This document shows positions 10,314 through 19,098 of a DNA stretch of 64,000 nt, piece by piece. The notes beneath the pieces are model-generated. The model was not told where the DNA came from. It made no database searches and saw only the letters and a program-made list of their open reading frames with translations. Position numbers and translations under genes: made by a program. The stretch's first letter is position 1; each line of letters starts with the position of its first letter. The DNA lies in assembly GCA_947503305.1 (NCBI GenBank), contig CANNDF010000006.1, positions 248,001-312,000 on the forward strand. The letters are read 5' to 3'. The DNA is from an uncultured Dokdonia sp. Lineage in GTDB: Bacteria > Bacteroidota > Bacteroidia > Flavobacteriales > Flavobacteriaceae.

Positions 10314-11303
10314 TTAATTTAAGTGAATTCTTAATGTTTTGGTCATTTCTGCAGGTTGGTCAATCCATGGCATATGCCCCGCGTTTTTTATACTTTTCAT
10401 TTTGATTCTGGGTACTTCTCTGGTCCATTTCTTATATAATCCGTTTCCAAAATCCAACCAATCATGATCCCCAATAATAATGGTTATGGGGTAGTCGTAT
10501 TTTGCAAATTCTGTAAAGTAATTCCAGCCTTTTTTTGGGTAAGTTTTAGCTGTTAAATCATAAACTTTACCTTTATAAAGGGCTTTTCCGTTACTTAATT
10601 CTGTCCATTTTGAGATATCGTATAGCATTAATTTCCCAAATTTAATCCTTGATTTTATGGTTTTCTCTTTTGAATTGAGAAGAGAATCTACTTTATTTAA
10701 GTTGTACTTTTTAAATTCTTGACTTATTTCAATTCTGTTTTGAAATTTTTTACTTTTTAAGTACTGTTGATGCTGAATTTCTTTGTCTTCTTCTGGAAAT
10801 GGTTCTTTCAAATGGGATGGACTCATCAATATAAGTTTTTTAATATGCTCGGGATATTTTGTCGCATATGCAGAGGCCAAAACCGCTCCCATTGAGTGCC
10901 CGACAATTATCATCTTTTCCAAATTAAGTTCTTTCCTTAGTAGTTCTAAATCATTTATATGCTGTTCAAATGAAATAAGAGCATCTGGGAATGGAGATCG
11001 CAAAGAACCTCTTTGTTCATAAAATATAAATCTAAATTCATTTTGAAGTTCTGTGATGGCTTTTATCAGACCACTGTGTTCTGCACCCCAGCCTCCATGT
11101 AACATGATTACAGGCGTATTTCCAGTACCAATCTCTCTTACATATATTTGTGGATCATTATCCCAATTCCCTGTAGATAGGAACCATTGATTTATTTTTT
11201 TTTCCTTTGACTCTTTTTGAGCGTAACTATGTTCAAAGGTTAGTATAGCAATCATTATAAAAATCGCTATTTTAAATGGATTGCTATCAGATCTGAATAT
11301 CAT
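10314..11303 (-). CDS. Secreted alpha/beta hydrolase (proline iminopeptidase-like)
   Basis: A 329-residue alpha/beta-hydrolase with an N-terminal signal peptide (IAIFIMIAILTFEHSYAQ, about residues 12-29). Visible landmarks are the HGGWGAEHSG oxyanion region near residue 69, nucleophile elbow GHSMG near 137, acid GDHDW near 277 and the catalytic His in NAGHMPW near 309. Similar folds act as prolyl aminopeptidases or esterases; the substrate is not evident. It is probably periplasmic. The gene lies in a run of single minus-strand genes with 100-180-bp gaps. Confidence 0.8.
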   Translation of the reverse strand: MIFRSDSNPFKIAIFIMIAILTFEHSYAQKESKEKKINQWFLSTGNWDNDPQIYVREIGTGNTPVIMLHGGWGAEHSGLIKAITELQNEFRFIFYEQRGSLRSPFPDALISFEQHINDLELLRKELNLEKMIIVGHSMGAVLASAYATKYPEHIKKLILMSPSHLKEPFPEEDKEIQHQQYLKSKKFQNRIEISQEFKKYNLNKVDSLLNSKEKTIKSRIKFGKLMLYDISKWTELSNGKALYKGKVYDLTAKTYPKKGWNYFTEFAKYDYPITIIIGDHDWLDFGNGLYKKWTREVPRIKMKSIKNAGHMPWIDQPAEMTKTLRIHLN

Positions 11304-11481
11304 CTTATAGATTTTTTTAAAGACAACACTCTAAGAAGTTTGTTACAGTTAAAATTTGTATTATCGATTTCGTAGATGCATCAATTATCGTTTTTAAGTT
11401 ATGATTTTTGATTACGTATTGATGTAAGTGATTTCTAGGGTATTTGTGCTTAGTTAAATTGCTTATACAATATTATAACTG

Positions 11482-12054
11482 CTATTCTTTGTTTTTATAC
11501 AGTTCAATTGCTTTTACATATTTTATTCCGCCTGCCTTGGTTTGGTCATGAATAAATCCATTTAATTCAGGATGATTTTCATCAATCCAACGTAGAAATT
11601 CATCTCTGTTTTTAACAAATATAGAATCATTAAAAGTCACATACTTTGTTGTTTCAACACTCGTTATTTTGTCATTATCAAATCGAATAACTTGATTAGT
11701 AACTATTGGACCTTTGTGAAGAAATAGGATTCTATTGTCTATTTTTGAAACCTTTGCTTTGACTATTTTATCCTCTTGCTCCATGTGAAGGATTTCGTAT
11801 GTGGGGTCAAATACAGAATCCCATTTTAACCATTCGACATATTCTTTTAGAGAAAATGTCTGTTCATAGTCATATTCAGTTTCTTTTGTCAAAAGACTAT
11901 CGGTCAATAAAGCTTCTATTCCAGATTGATTAGAATTGTCAAGAGCCTTGTAGTACAGTTTTGCAATTTCTAATTTATCAATTTCCTTTTGAGAGTTTTT
12001 ACAGGATATACATCCTACTATCAAAAGCAATAATAAAAGCGTGGTTTTGCTCAT
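11482..12054 (-). CDS. Lipoprotein with possible NTF2/SnoaL-like domain
   Basis: A 190-residue protein with a lipoprotein signal (KTTLLLLLLIVGCISCKNSQ; acylated Cys probably at residue 15 or 18). The segment LYYKALDNSNQSGIEALLTDSLLTKE resembles the start of a SnoaL/NTF2-like cone fold, and the rest has alternating beta strands. No catalytic residues are recognised. Its place downstream of the Rhs cassettes makes an orphan immunity role conceivable, but nothing in the sequence shows it. Confidence 0.6.
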   Translation of the reverse strand: MSKTTLLLLLLIVGCISCKNSQKEIDKLEIAKLYYKALDNSNQSGIEALLTDSLLTKETEYDYEQTFSLKEYVEWLKWDSVFDPTYEILHMEQEDKIVKAKVSKIDNRILFLHKGPIVTNQVIRFDNDKITSVETTKYVTFNDSIFVKNRDEFLRWIDENHPELNGFIHDQTKAGGIKYVKAIELYKNKE

Positions 12055-12167
12055 CGTATTATTCCTGTTATTTTTTAATTGTGGTGTAGTGTTTTGCTGC
12101 GATGAATTTAGTAATTAAGCAGGCAAGTACAAAACGAGTCAGAATTCCCCATGTAGCGATTTTACAC

Positions 12168-12686
12168 TTAAATAGTTTTTGCATATACATCGATATGTAT
12201 TGATTGCCCATTTTTTATTTCGCAATTGCTCATTGTTTTTTCATATCGAAAATCAAGACTAGACATGGCTTTTTTGCAATTTACATTTTTGGTTTCAACA
12301 AATCCCTCAATTCGGTTTAGTTTGAGTCGGTTAAATCCGTAATCAGAAATTAATGGCAAAGCTTCTTTCATAATTCCATTTCCCCAAAATTCGGGAAGTA
12401 ACCAAAGCCCAATTTCTGCTTTGTTTTCTTTGTAACTAATATCATTTAATCCACCTGCTCCATAAAAGATTTGATTGTCAAAAGAGCAAATCGCCCACCA
12501 CATTTGTTTTTTATCTGCAAACCAAATCATTTGTTCTCTCGCAGCATCCATATTATCAAGACGAATTCCGTAATGCTGGAAAACTTTTGGATTTGAAAGT
12601 CCGTTGAATATATTTTCTATATCTAAATCAGTGATTTCACGAAGTAAAAGTCGGTCCGTTTTTATTGTTGGGAAGTTCTTGTCCAT
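12168..12686 (-). CDS. GNAT family N-acetyltransferase (RimJ/RimL type)
   Basis: A 172-residue acetyltransferase: TDRLLLREITDLDIENIFNGLSNP at the N-terminus, AEIGLWLLPEFWGNGIMKEALPLISDYGF (about residues 91-119, acetyl-CoA-binding region) and LNRIEGFVETKNVNCKKAMSSLDF, the standard RimJ/RimL C-terminal motif. Members acetylate protein N-termini or small amines; the substrate is unknown. Length is typical. Confidence 0.88.
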   Translation of the reverse strand: MDKNFPTIKTDRLLLREITDLDIENIFNGLSNPKVFQHYGIRLDNMDAAREQMIWFADKKQMWWAICSFDNQIFYGAGGLNDISYKENKAEIGLWLLPEFWGNGIMKEALPLISDYGFNRLKLNRIEGFVETKNVNCKKAMSSLDFRYEKTMSNCEIKNGQSIHIDVYAKTI

Positions 12687-12935
12687 TACTTGAATTGTTC
12701 AATTCGTGATTTTTTACACTTTTCCTATATGAGTGCTACATTGCAGAAATACATAATCTTCATTTATTTTTCTAAAGAATTTTATCATCGGTTAAAGGTT
12801 GACTATAATGAGGCATAATAACTCTGTATACGGCATATTACCGTATTAGTTGATCGTAACTGAGATTTATTGGTAGGGGGAGAGTCTAAATTTAGTAATA
12901 TTTTGGCAATGTATTAAATACGTTGTTGATTGTAG

Positions 12936-13373
12936 TTATTTTTTTTGAGACCAAATGCTATCAATTCTTTTTTCATAATTTATACTTGAAGATTGAATTA
13001 CGATTACTCCATGAATATGAGATCCATATAAAGTTTTACTAGTATTTTTATTTAATGCTACAATTGTATCTAAGTCTTCTAATCTAGCCTCACTAATCAT
13101 CTTATCGGGGAAAAGAAAACCTACAGCAGAATCTCTCGATAATGTATAATATCGGTCGTTAACTGAGAGAATATATAAAATTCGACAAGGATCATTTTTA
13201 TCTATGCTCGTATACTCCCTAAAGTTCTTTTTTGCAATCTCTAAGCGGTTAGATAAATCGGTAGATTCAAGAATTTTATTGTACCAATCACATTGAACTT
13301 CACCTGCTGATACTTCTTGGGATGATATTTCAAACGAAAAACCTAGTAGAATTATAAATGCAATAAACTTCAT
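12936..13373 (-). CDS. Exported protein of unknown function at the end of the Rhs cassette array
   Basis: A 145-residue protein with a signal peptide (KFIAFIILLGFSFEISSQ, no lipobox). The mature part includes a CDWYNKILES block, RILYILSVNDRYYTL and a C-terminal half ending in DSIWSQKK; the family is not recognised. It directly follows the broken tip of the last Rhs core fragment, in the position that immunity genes hold in the other cassettes, so it may be the immunity gene of a lost exported toxin. That is inference from position only. Confidence 0.55.
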   Translation of the reverse strand: MKFIAFIILLGFSFEISSQEVSAGEVQCDWYNKILESTDLSNRLEIAKKNFREYTSIDKNDPCRILYILSVNDRYYTLSRDSAVGFLFPDKMISEARLEDLDTIVALNKNTSKTLYGSHIHGVIVIQSSSINYEKRIDSIWSQKK

Positions 13374-13423
13374 GTCCTAATTATTGTCAGTGGTCTCGTA
13401 TAACCGCCAGTCACGGGTTAAGT

Positions 13424-13761
13424 TAGCAATTATAGTAAATTCTAGCGTAATCTAATTCACTGTAATTGCAGTTATAGATTGTTGGCGTGAGTTTTTTCGT
13501 TATATATTTTTTAATATCCGAAATCCAATTTTGTTCAATCCATAATTCTTTTCCAAATTATTTTCCTCCAAAAGCAAACTTCTCTGCCATGGAGTTTTTA
13601 TTAGAAGTAACCACGTCGTTATATCCTTTTTGTTGCAATCCAAAAGGATAATAATGCTTCTCGCTTATAATCTCGACACTTGCTTTTATAGCGCCATCCA
13701 GATCACTATCTGCATAGGTCAATCGTACATTACCCAGATGGTCTTTATACTGAAAGGGATG
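13424..13761 (-). pseudogene. Silent Rhs cassette 5: core fragment broken by a stop codon
   Basis: The frame opens right after TAATAA at 13762 and reads HPFQYKDHLGNV, ...[18 protein letters not shown] and AEKFAFGGK, matching the C-terminal core of the full Rhs gene. A TAA at 13558-13560 interrupts it where the full gene reads FGGKEYG, consistent with GAA-to-TAA. Weak core similarity (FGKEL) continues past the stop and then diverges into a short tail. There is no start codon or promoter at the upstream edge. The upstream boundary keeps the GCTTTCGCGAAAAGC repeat but not the rest of the junction element. Confidence 0.75.
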
Positions 13762-13875
13762 TTATTAAATATGCTTTCGCGAAAAGCAAAACAAATTTTC
13801 GACCCTATTTCAAAGAACAATAAAAATCCTAAGTGAAAAGAATGATTATTAAAATATTCGATTCATCCAAAGCAC

Positions 13876-14385
13876 TTAATAAAGAAATCCATATATTCTT
13901 TTCGTCCTATATTTAAATAATATCTTAATTGTTGAATATAAAATTATTAAAGAAAAAAGGGTTACATATATTAGTCTACTTTTAAAAATTAAAATTGATA
14001 CAAATCCTAAAATAGCCGCAATCGTTATTATCAAAAAAAAATAAGTCACGATAGATTTGCCAGCAAAATTTGAGAAACTATAATATCTCCCCATAAAATT
14101 CCCTATTGGAACTATATACTTTTTATATACGTCTAAACTATCTTGAGTATTTGTGGGAGCTTTTTCTTTAACGCTCTTTAAGAATTCTATTAATAAATCT
14201 TTCATTCTTTTTTCTCCTAATTCTTGCAATTTTGAATTCTTCTTAGAATTAATCTTTTGTTTATTTATTAAATGATAAATAATATTAGATACCGATTTAT
14301 AATGGATCATCTTTTTTTCATCTAGACCCAATGAATCCAAATCTTGATATAATTCTAATATTATTTCCTCTTTATTATCAGTCAT
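13876..14385 (-). CDS. Membrane protein, candidate immunity gene of cassette 4
   Basis: A 169-residue protein: a soluble, charged helical N-terminal half (KEEIILELYQDLDSLGLDEKK) and two adjacent hydrophobic spans near residues 112-133 and 137-157, then a basic tail. The family is not recognised. The ATG lies 6 bp after the stop of an in-frame Rhs tip remnant, the same spacing style as toxin-immunity pairs in this array. A membrane-embedded immunity protein would suit an envelope-acting toxin; this is inferred from position. Confidence 0.6.
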   Translation of the reverse strand: MTDNKEEIILELYQDLDSLGLDEKKMIHYKSVSNIIYHLINKQKINSKKNSKLQELGEKRMKDLLIEFLKSVKEKAPTNTQDSLDVYKKYIVPIGNFMGRYYSFSNFAGKSIVTYFFLIITIAAILGFVSILIFKSRLIYVTLFSLIILYSTIKILFKYRTKRIYGFLY

Positions 14386-14391
14386 TTTATT

Positions 14392-14532
14392 TTAAAAAAA
14401 GTGTCTTACAATTTCAGTTAAATGATTTATATTAGTTCGATATCTATCTATTGAAGCAGGTAGCTCAGGAGTAATTATATTTCTAAAATGTACCTCTCTC
14501 ATTAAATAATGATCCGTATACTGGAAGGGATG
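14392..14532 (-). pseudogene. Silent Rhs cassette 4: deletion remnant joining core start to tip end
   Basis: Only 46 codons remain. The frame begins after TAATAA with HPFQYTDH, identical in position to the core start of the other cassettes, then jumps to an unrelated tail, YLMREVHFRNII...LTEIVRHFF, followed by TAA. The core body and most of the toxin domain are missing, while the start-proximal core, the tip C-terminus and the neighbouring immunity candidate remain. The simplest reading is an internal deletion in a former cassette. Confidence 0.75.
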
Positions 14533-14712
14533 TTATTAAGTATGCTTTCGTGAAAACAATGCTTTAATATACCTTACTATGACATGTTCCTTTTTTAAAA
14601 CAGGCAACCTCAAAATTTTTCTTTGATTCTTTCTTTTTATAAAAAGAAAGAATCAAAGAAAAACAACTTTTCAATGAACAATAACAAGTCTTATAATTAA
14701 GACTTGTTATTT
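14527..14712 (-). repeat. Rhs inter-cassette junction element, copy B
   Basis: The element runs from the core boundary (GGGATGTTATTAAG on the plus strand) through a degenerate TTTCG repeat and the conserved block CTTTAATATACCTTACTATG to a perfect zero-loop 48-bp palindrome at about 14616-14663, and ends with a second hairpin (ATAACAAGTCTT / AAGACTTGTTAT) at 14680-14711. Nearly the same sequence occurs at 15477-15661 and 19093-19276. Both hairpins lie between an immunity gene and the next silent core fragment and would be expected to stop transcription. Confidence 0.85.
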
Positions 14713-14804
14713 ATTTAATCTATTTGATAATCAATAATATTTCAAAAGCAACAGTTTGCCCCATTTCTTGGTTTGACCTATTACCAACACTACTCTTTAC
14801 CTAA

Positions 14805-15359
14805 TCATTCTGTAATTCCCAGTTCTTCTGCTCGCTCTAACCAATAATCTGAAAGTACCTTATCCTCCCCAACACCTATACCATAATAGTAACATCTTCC
14901 AACTTCATAGAAAGATTGTTTTTCTCCTCTAATACTAGCCTGCAAATAAGATTCAAAAGCCTTATCTAAATCTTTCTCAACGCCTACACCATTTTCATAA
15001 CAAACCCCTAAATCATATAAAGCATCAGGATATTTACCTTCAGCAGATTTCAATAAATAATCAATAGCTTTAGCTACATCTTTTTTTACGTAAGTACCAT
15101 GTAAGTACCAAGTGCCAAGTGCGTAATATGCTTTCGAGTTTTTGTATTCAGCGGATTTGTTAAGTAATTCAAAAGCACTTTGATTATTGTTTGCTTTCGC
15201 TTCATTAAGTGCTCTTTTATATAATCTATCTCCTTTCATTGATTCAATATGTTTTATATTAATTTTTTGGTGACCATGGTCCTTTCCATTATACATAAAC
15301 TTCTCCGCCATCGAGTTTTTATTTGAAGTAACCACGTCGTTATATCCTTTTTGTTGCAA
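14805..15359 (-). CDS. Silent Rhs cassette 3: core fragment fused in frame to a Sel1-repeat protein
   Basis: The Rhs core fragment (frame open from 15482: HPFQYTDHLGNV... to [10 protein letters not shown]) passes directly into DHGHQKINIKHIES and then a Sel1-repeat protein. Three Sel1-like units are visible (AYYALGTWYLHGTYVKKD, ALYDLGVCYENGVGVEKD, SFYEVGRCYYYGIGVGED). The Sel1 part probably began at ATG 15239 as a separate immunity gene of about 144 residues; the rest of the core and the toxin seem to have been deleted, leaving an in-frame fusion. Expression from its own start is possible but unproven. Confidence 0.7.
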   Translation of the reverse strand: MQQKGYNDVVTSNKNSMAEKFMYNGKDHGHQKINIKHIESMKGDRLYKRALNEAKANNNQSAFELLNKSAEYKNSKAYYALGTWYLHGTYVKKDVAKAIDYLLKSAEGKYPDALYDLGVCYENGVGVEKDLDKAFESYLQASIRGEKQSFYEVGRCYYYGIGVGEDKVLSDYWLERAEELGITE

Positions 15360-15476
15360 TCCAAAAGGATAATAATGCTTCTCACTTATAATCTCGACAC
15401 TTGCTTTAATGGCACCATCCAGATCACTATCTGCATAGGTTAGTCTAACATTCCCTAAATGATCCGTATACTGAAA

Positions 15477-15661
15477 GGGATGTTATTAAGTACGCTTTCG
15501 CGAAAAGCAATGCTTTAATATACCTTACTATGACATGTTCCTTTTTTAAAACAGGCAACCTCAAAATTTTTCTTTGATTCTTTCTTTTTATAAAAAAGAA
15601 AGAATCAAAGAAAAACAACTTTTCAAAGAACAATAACAAGTCTTAATTAAGACTTGTTATT
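15477..15661 (-). repeat. Rhs inter-cassette junction element, copy C
   Basis: Same order as copy B: core boundary, TACGCTTTCGCGAAAAGCAA, the conserved CTTTAATATACC block, a long near-perfect inverted repeat of about 49 bp near 15567-15615, then the 30-bp perfect palindrome at 15632-15661 centred on TTAATTAA. It separates immunity candidate 2 from cassette 3. Confidence 0.85.
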
Positions 15662-15764
15662 TAATTATCAAAATATTACATTTTTCAAAAGTGCCATTTT
15701 ACTATATTACCTAGTTTGACCCCATTACCATAGTTATGGCTTAAATTTTATGATTGACATGGTA

Positions 15765-16451
15765 TCAATTTATGTATTGATAGTCTTCTTCAATTTCGTC
15801 TAATTTATCTTTAAAATTAGATTCTTCTACTAATTCAAAATCTTTCAAATTAATATCATCAAAATTGTTGTATAACGAAAAAAGTCCAGATTTTTTTACT
15901 CCATATAGCTCTGAGATACCTATAAAGTTTAATCTATTTATATACAATTCTTCAACGGAGAAATTACATATTTTCTCTTTAAAAGACTCACTGTTAGCTA
16001 TTTCAATTATAGATTTTAATGTTTTGCTTTTGGTCAACTGAGAGTGAACAATTATAGTAGAATTATACTCTGGACCTTCTTCATCTTCGTGGAAATAAAC
16101 AAAACTTACATTTATTTTTTTATCTGTTTTGCTTTCTTCAATTGCCCTCTCAAGTTGTAAATCAGTTAAAATATGCTTTTTAGAACTATTTAAGGTTTTA
16201 TCGTCATAATATGAGGTTCTGCCAAGAAAATTACCTTCTCCTTCATCTTCAGATATATAAAAATCATCTATTCCTAAATACTTATATCCTGCAAAATCAG
16301 TTTTTATTAATTCCAATATCTTAGATTGAATATTGTCTTTAAAAGCCTTAAATTCAAGTTTTTCTATTATATATGAAGACTTTACAACTTTATATGATTT
16401 ATCTTCCTTTTTTGCAAAGAGCATTGTAACTCCTATAAATTTTTGTTCCAT
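15765..16451 (-). CDS. Candidate immunity protein of Rhs cassette 2
   Basis: A 228-residue acidic soluble protein with no signal or membrane segment. It opens MEQKFIGVTMLFAKKEDKS, and its middle reads ISEDEGEGNFLGRTSYYDD and KKINVSFVYFHEDEEGPEYN. I chose ATG 16451, which follows the toxin stop by 5 bp, over an upstream TTG at 16472 that would overlap the toxin gene. The family is not recognised with certainty. Acidity fits neutralising the very basic tip encoded just before it. The immunity role is inferred from position. Confidence 0.65.
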   Translation of the reverse strand: MEQKFIGVTMLFAKKEDKSYKVVKSSYIIEKLEFKAFKDNIQSKILELIKTDFAGYKYLGIDDFYISEDEGEGNFLGRTSYYDDKTLNSSKKHILTDLQLERAIEESKTDKKINVSFVYFHEDEEGPEYNSTIIVHSQLTKSKTLKSIIEIANSESFKEKICNFSVEELYINRLNFIGISELYGVKKSGLFSLYNNFDDINLKDFELVEESNFKDKLDEIEEDYQYIN

Positions 16452-16456
16452 AATCT

Positions 16457-17254
16457 CTAATGTTGTTTCCAATTTGGTTTTTGTCGCTTTTTATCTCCCA
16501 TATCACCAGGTCTTCTTTTTTGATGCTTCTTCTTTTTGGCACCTCTTAATTTTCCATTTCCTTGATTAGCATGCTGGACATCTTCTTGTCTTTGAGATTT
16601 ACGCCCTTTTTTTGATTTAGCAAACTCTAATGGCTCGTATGTGGCTTCAACAGGAGGACTAATTAAATCAACAACCATTTTAACTAAGATCCCCGCAGCC
16701 AAAATATCACCTGGTCCAGGAGCAGGTGAATCTGTTTGAGAAGTGGTCAATGCCGCAGCACCTCCAGTCGCAAGAATTTCAGACCTTTCTTGTAAAACTT
16801 CAACTTTTCCTTCCTCAGTAGTACTTGTCGTTACTGCGACTACCTTATCATCACTACTTATTTCTTCTTGACTTGCCCCAGTAATCGTACCATCTTCATT
16901 AAATGAATGTACTCCTTGATTTTGATCTATCCCTACAAATGATTCTGCAATAAATTCTCCTTCTACACCAGCGGCATCTAAATCTTCTTGACTATTAATA
17001 TTCTCATCATAAACAATCTCATTATCTAAATTTGTATAGTAACCATCAGGAGCCATACCATCAGGGTCAATAAAAAAGATTGGATTATTAAACGCATAGT
17101 TATACGGAGAGTGCCTTCTCATCTGTTCGGCTAGTGGATCAATATTCATCCATCTTCCTAAGCTGGCTTCATAATTCCTTGCTCCAAAGTCGTACCATTC
17201 TATTCCAAGTTCGGGATTATTTTCCTTACCATTATACATAAACTTCTCCGCCAT
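16457..17254 (-). CDS. Silent Rhs cassette 2: core end plus a basic toxin tip
   Basis: Begins in Rhs core ([46 protein letters not shown]), followed by a unique tip. The tip has an acidic linker with [15 protein letters not shown], also found in the tip of the full Rhs protein, a hydrophobic segment near residue 180, and a strongly basic C-terminus ([20 protein letters not shown]). Such basic tails are common in nuclease tips, but no catalytic motif is recognised. The upstream core copy is short (to about 17326), has lost 4 bp in the SEKHYYPFG region and lacks the junction element, so it cannot be expressed from a full Rhs start. Confidence 0.75.
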   Translation of the reverse strand: MAEKFMYNGKENNPELGIEWYDFGARNYEASLGRWMNIDPLAEQMRRHSPYNYAFNNPIFFIDPDGMAPDGYYTNLDNEIVYDENINSQEDLDAAGVEGEFIAESFVGIDQNQGVHSFNEDGTITGASQEEISSDDKVVAVTTSTTEEGKVEVLQERSEILATGGAAALTTSQTDSPAPGPGDILAAGILVKMVVDLISPPVEATYEPLEFAKSKKGRKSQRQEDVQHANQGNGKLRGAKKKKHQKRRPGDMGDKKRQKPNWKQH

Positions 17255-17575
17255 AGAGTTTTTATTGGAGGTTACTACGTTATTATACCCTTTTTGTTGT
17301 AATCCAAAAGGATAATAGTCTCGCTTTTTACATTTTTAGGGCAATGCAAAACACAATGTAATTAACTGATATTTAATATTTTATTTTCAAAGAACATAAG
17401 GTTTTATTACGAATCCTTAATTTATAATTATTACCCTTTCTATATCAATGAACTTAAAAAAGAATTAAGACAATCTTTAAAAACTGCCTTAATTCTAACT
17501 TATTATATATCAGCTGTGTCGAATATTGGAACACTTTTATCGTGTTTTTAACGATAAGTGACATGCTATATCCAA
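17255..17575. other. Cassette 1/2 junction: short core fragment and AT-rich spacer
   Basis: Bases up to about 17326 are Rhs core in the minus orientation, with a 4-bp deletion relative to the other copies (AAGCGAGACTATTATCC). The rest is AT-rich, without the conserved junction element. Two weak inverted repeats are visible, one near 17460-17505 and one near 17538-17556 (TTATCGT / ACGATAA). No gene is seen. Confidence 0.6.
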
Positions 17576-17926
17576 TTATTTCAAAATTCCTGTTTTGATT
17601 GCAGAGTCTAAATTACCTAATGTAAAAAGCTCTCTTTCTTCAGTTGATAAAGGCATCCATTTAGGTTTACCTATTATTTTTCTAATAAAAGGTACATTAT
17701 TATCGATTAGTGGGATTCCTATACCATAATAATTCTTCCTCTTGAACTCGGAATAATCTACATTAAATTTTTCAACAAACTCTTTCATCATTACATCTAG
17801 ATCTAAATCATCAATACCCAATTCATCTAATGTCGTACCCTTTTCTAATTGGTTATGGATTAAATGTTTCTTTATCTGTCTTTTTGAAAATTCTGAGATA
17901 AAATTATATAACTCATCTGAAATCAT
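17576..17926 (-). CDS. DUF1493-like candidate immunity protein of Rhs cassette 1
   Basis: A 116-residue soluble protein. The block LEKGTTLDELGIDDLDLDVMMKEFVEKFNVDYSEF (about residues 27-61) resembles the acyl-carrier-like DUF1493 family, some of which sit next to Rhs tips as immunity proteins. It begins 23 bp after the tip of cassette 1, the standard toxin-then-immunity order. The assignment rests on remembered motif similarity plus position. Confidence 0.65.
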   Translation of the reverse strand: MISDELYNFISEFSKRQIKKHLIHNQLEKGTTLDELGIDDLDLDVMMKEFVEKFNVDYSEFKRKNYYGIGIPLIDNNVPFIRKIIGKPKWMPLSTEERELFTLGNLDSAIKTGILK

Positions 17927-17949
17927 ATTTTTTATTTTTAAATTAGAAA

Positions 17950-19098
17950 TTAATCGAAAACGAAACCTCTATATTTATTATTTTTTTGATTTTCCTTATA
18001 CCTCTTTTGTCTAGCCACTCTTCTTTCTGATACACCTTGCCAATCTATTCTAAGTAATCCTGCTCCTCTAAACACAAATCCACTGTAAGGATTTGAAGCA
18101 TTATTCGCATCATATAAAGCATTTATACGGCTGTCAGATTCAAACATCATACCAGTTATTAATGCATCTCCCCACATCATACCAGTACCTATACGTCCAA
18201 ATATACCTGGAATTGCCCTGCCTGCATTTCCTCCTCCGGTTAACCTTCTATATGCAAAAGAACTTATTGACGTAAAATCAGAAACTCCTTGCCCTCCTAT
18301 ACCTGCCCTTGCGTATCCTCCGTGAATAGAACTAGGCAAAGCTCTTAAAAATGGTTTGTAAATAGGAGTACTAGAAACAACTGCTGCTCCATAACTTACT
18401 ACCGCTCCATCTCTCAGAGTGCTACCTTCCGATAGCGAATTATCTTCACTTAAATCCTTTTCTAGAGCATTTGAAACATTATTAAAGAATCCTCCAAATG
18501 AGTTTGTATCATTACTTCCAGTTGTTGTAGTTTGCACACTACTACCTCTATTTCCTCCTGCTACAGCATACGCTGCTTCTGAAGGCATACTTGAGTTACT
18601 TCCTCCGCAAGTGTCTGGACATTGACTGCAATCATCACAACTACCTGAACTGGAGTTATTGTATTCATAATCCACTTCTGCTTCTGCGATAGCTCCTGCC
18701 TCTGTTTGATTCCCCCAATTAATAACACTATTAGCACCAGAAGGATCTGCCCAAAAAACAGGATTATTATCAAAAGCAGTATAGGTAGACATAGAATGAT
18801 GCGTTACAGGATCAATGCCAGTCCAACGTGCAATTGCTGGATCATATTGCCTAAGTGGCATTTCGTAAAGATTAAGCCCTAATGCTTCTTCTTGCTCTAT
18901 TCCATTATATTTAAACCGTTCTGCGATGCTATTCTTATTTGAAGTAACCACGTCATTATATCCTTTTTGTTGTAATCCAAATGGATAATAGTGCTTCTCG
19001 CTTATAATCTCGACACTTGCTTTAATGGCACCATCCAGATCACTATCTGCATAGGTAAGACGTACATTACCCAGATGGTCTTTATACTGGAAGGGATG
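17950..19098 (-). CDS. Silent Rhs cassette 1: core fragment plus complete toxin tip
   Basis: The frame opens immediately after TAATAA with HPFQYKDHLGNVRLTYADSD and matches the C-terminal core of the full Rhs protein through IARWTGIDPVTHH...NNPVFWADPSG; a gene caller would start internally at GTG 18951. The tip (about 240 residues) has a Cys-rich SGSCDDCSQCPDTCGGS linker, a Ser/Thr-rich stretch, a Gly/Ala-rich hydrophobic middle, and a basic end (ERRVARQKRYKENQKNNKYRG). The toxin family is not recognised. There is no plausible promoter or start at the core edge, so it appears to be a stored tip rather than an expressed gene. Confidence 0.75.
   Translation of the reverse strand, partial: HPFQYKDHLGNVRLTYADSDLDGAIKASVEIISEKHYYPFGLQQKGYNDVVTSNKNSIAERFKYNGIEQEEALGLNLYEMPLRQYDPAIARWTGIDPVTHHSMSTYTAFDNNPVFWADPSGANSVINWGNQTEAGAIAEAEVDYEYNNSSSGSCDDCSQCPDTCGGSNSSMPSEAAYAVAGGNRGSSVQTTTTGSNDTNSFGGFFNNVSNALEKDLSEDNSLSEGSTLRDGAVVSYGAAVVSSTPIYKPFLRALPSSIHGGYARAGIGGQGVSDFTSISSFAYRRLTGGGNAGRAIPGIFGRIGTGMMWGDALITGMMFESDSRINALYDANNASNPYSGFVFRGAGLLRIDWQGVSERRVARQKRYKENQKNNKYRGFVFD

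Noticed and set aside
10314-12686. Genomic island boundary near 10.2 kb
   Set aside because: No tRNA, integrase or direct repeats mark an edge; the gene types are merely accessory-like.
13381-13430. Possible integron-type attC site around GTCACGGGTTAAGTTAGC
   Set aside because: No paired core sites with the expected spacing, and no integrase in the window.
13630-13836. Plus-strand frame in the cassette 5 region (and its analog at 20633-20941)
   Set aside because: Both are antisense readings of the same Rhs core segment, which explains their similarity.
14616-14663. CRISPR repeat or IS end suggested by the long palindrome
   Set aside because: The three copies lie at cassette junctions without spacer regularity, and no transposase gene or target duplication is seen.
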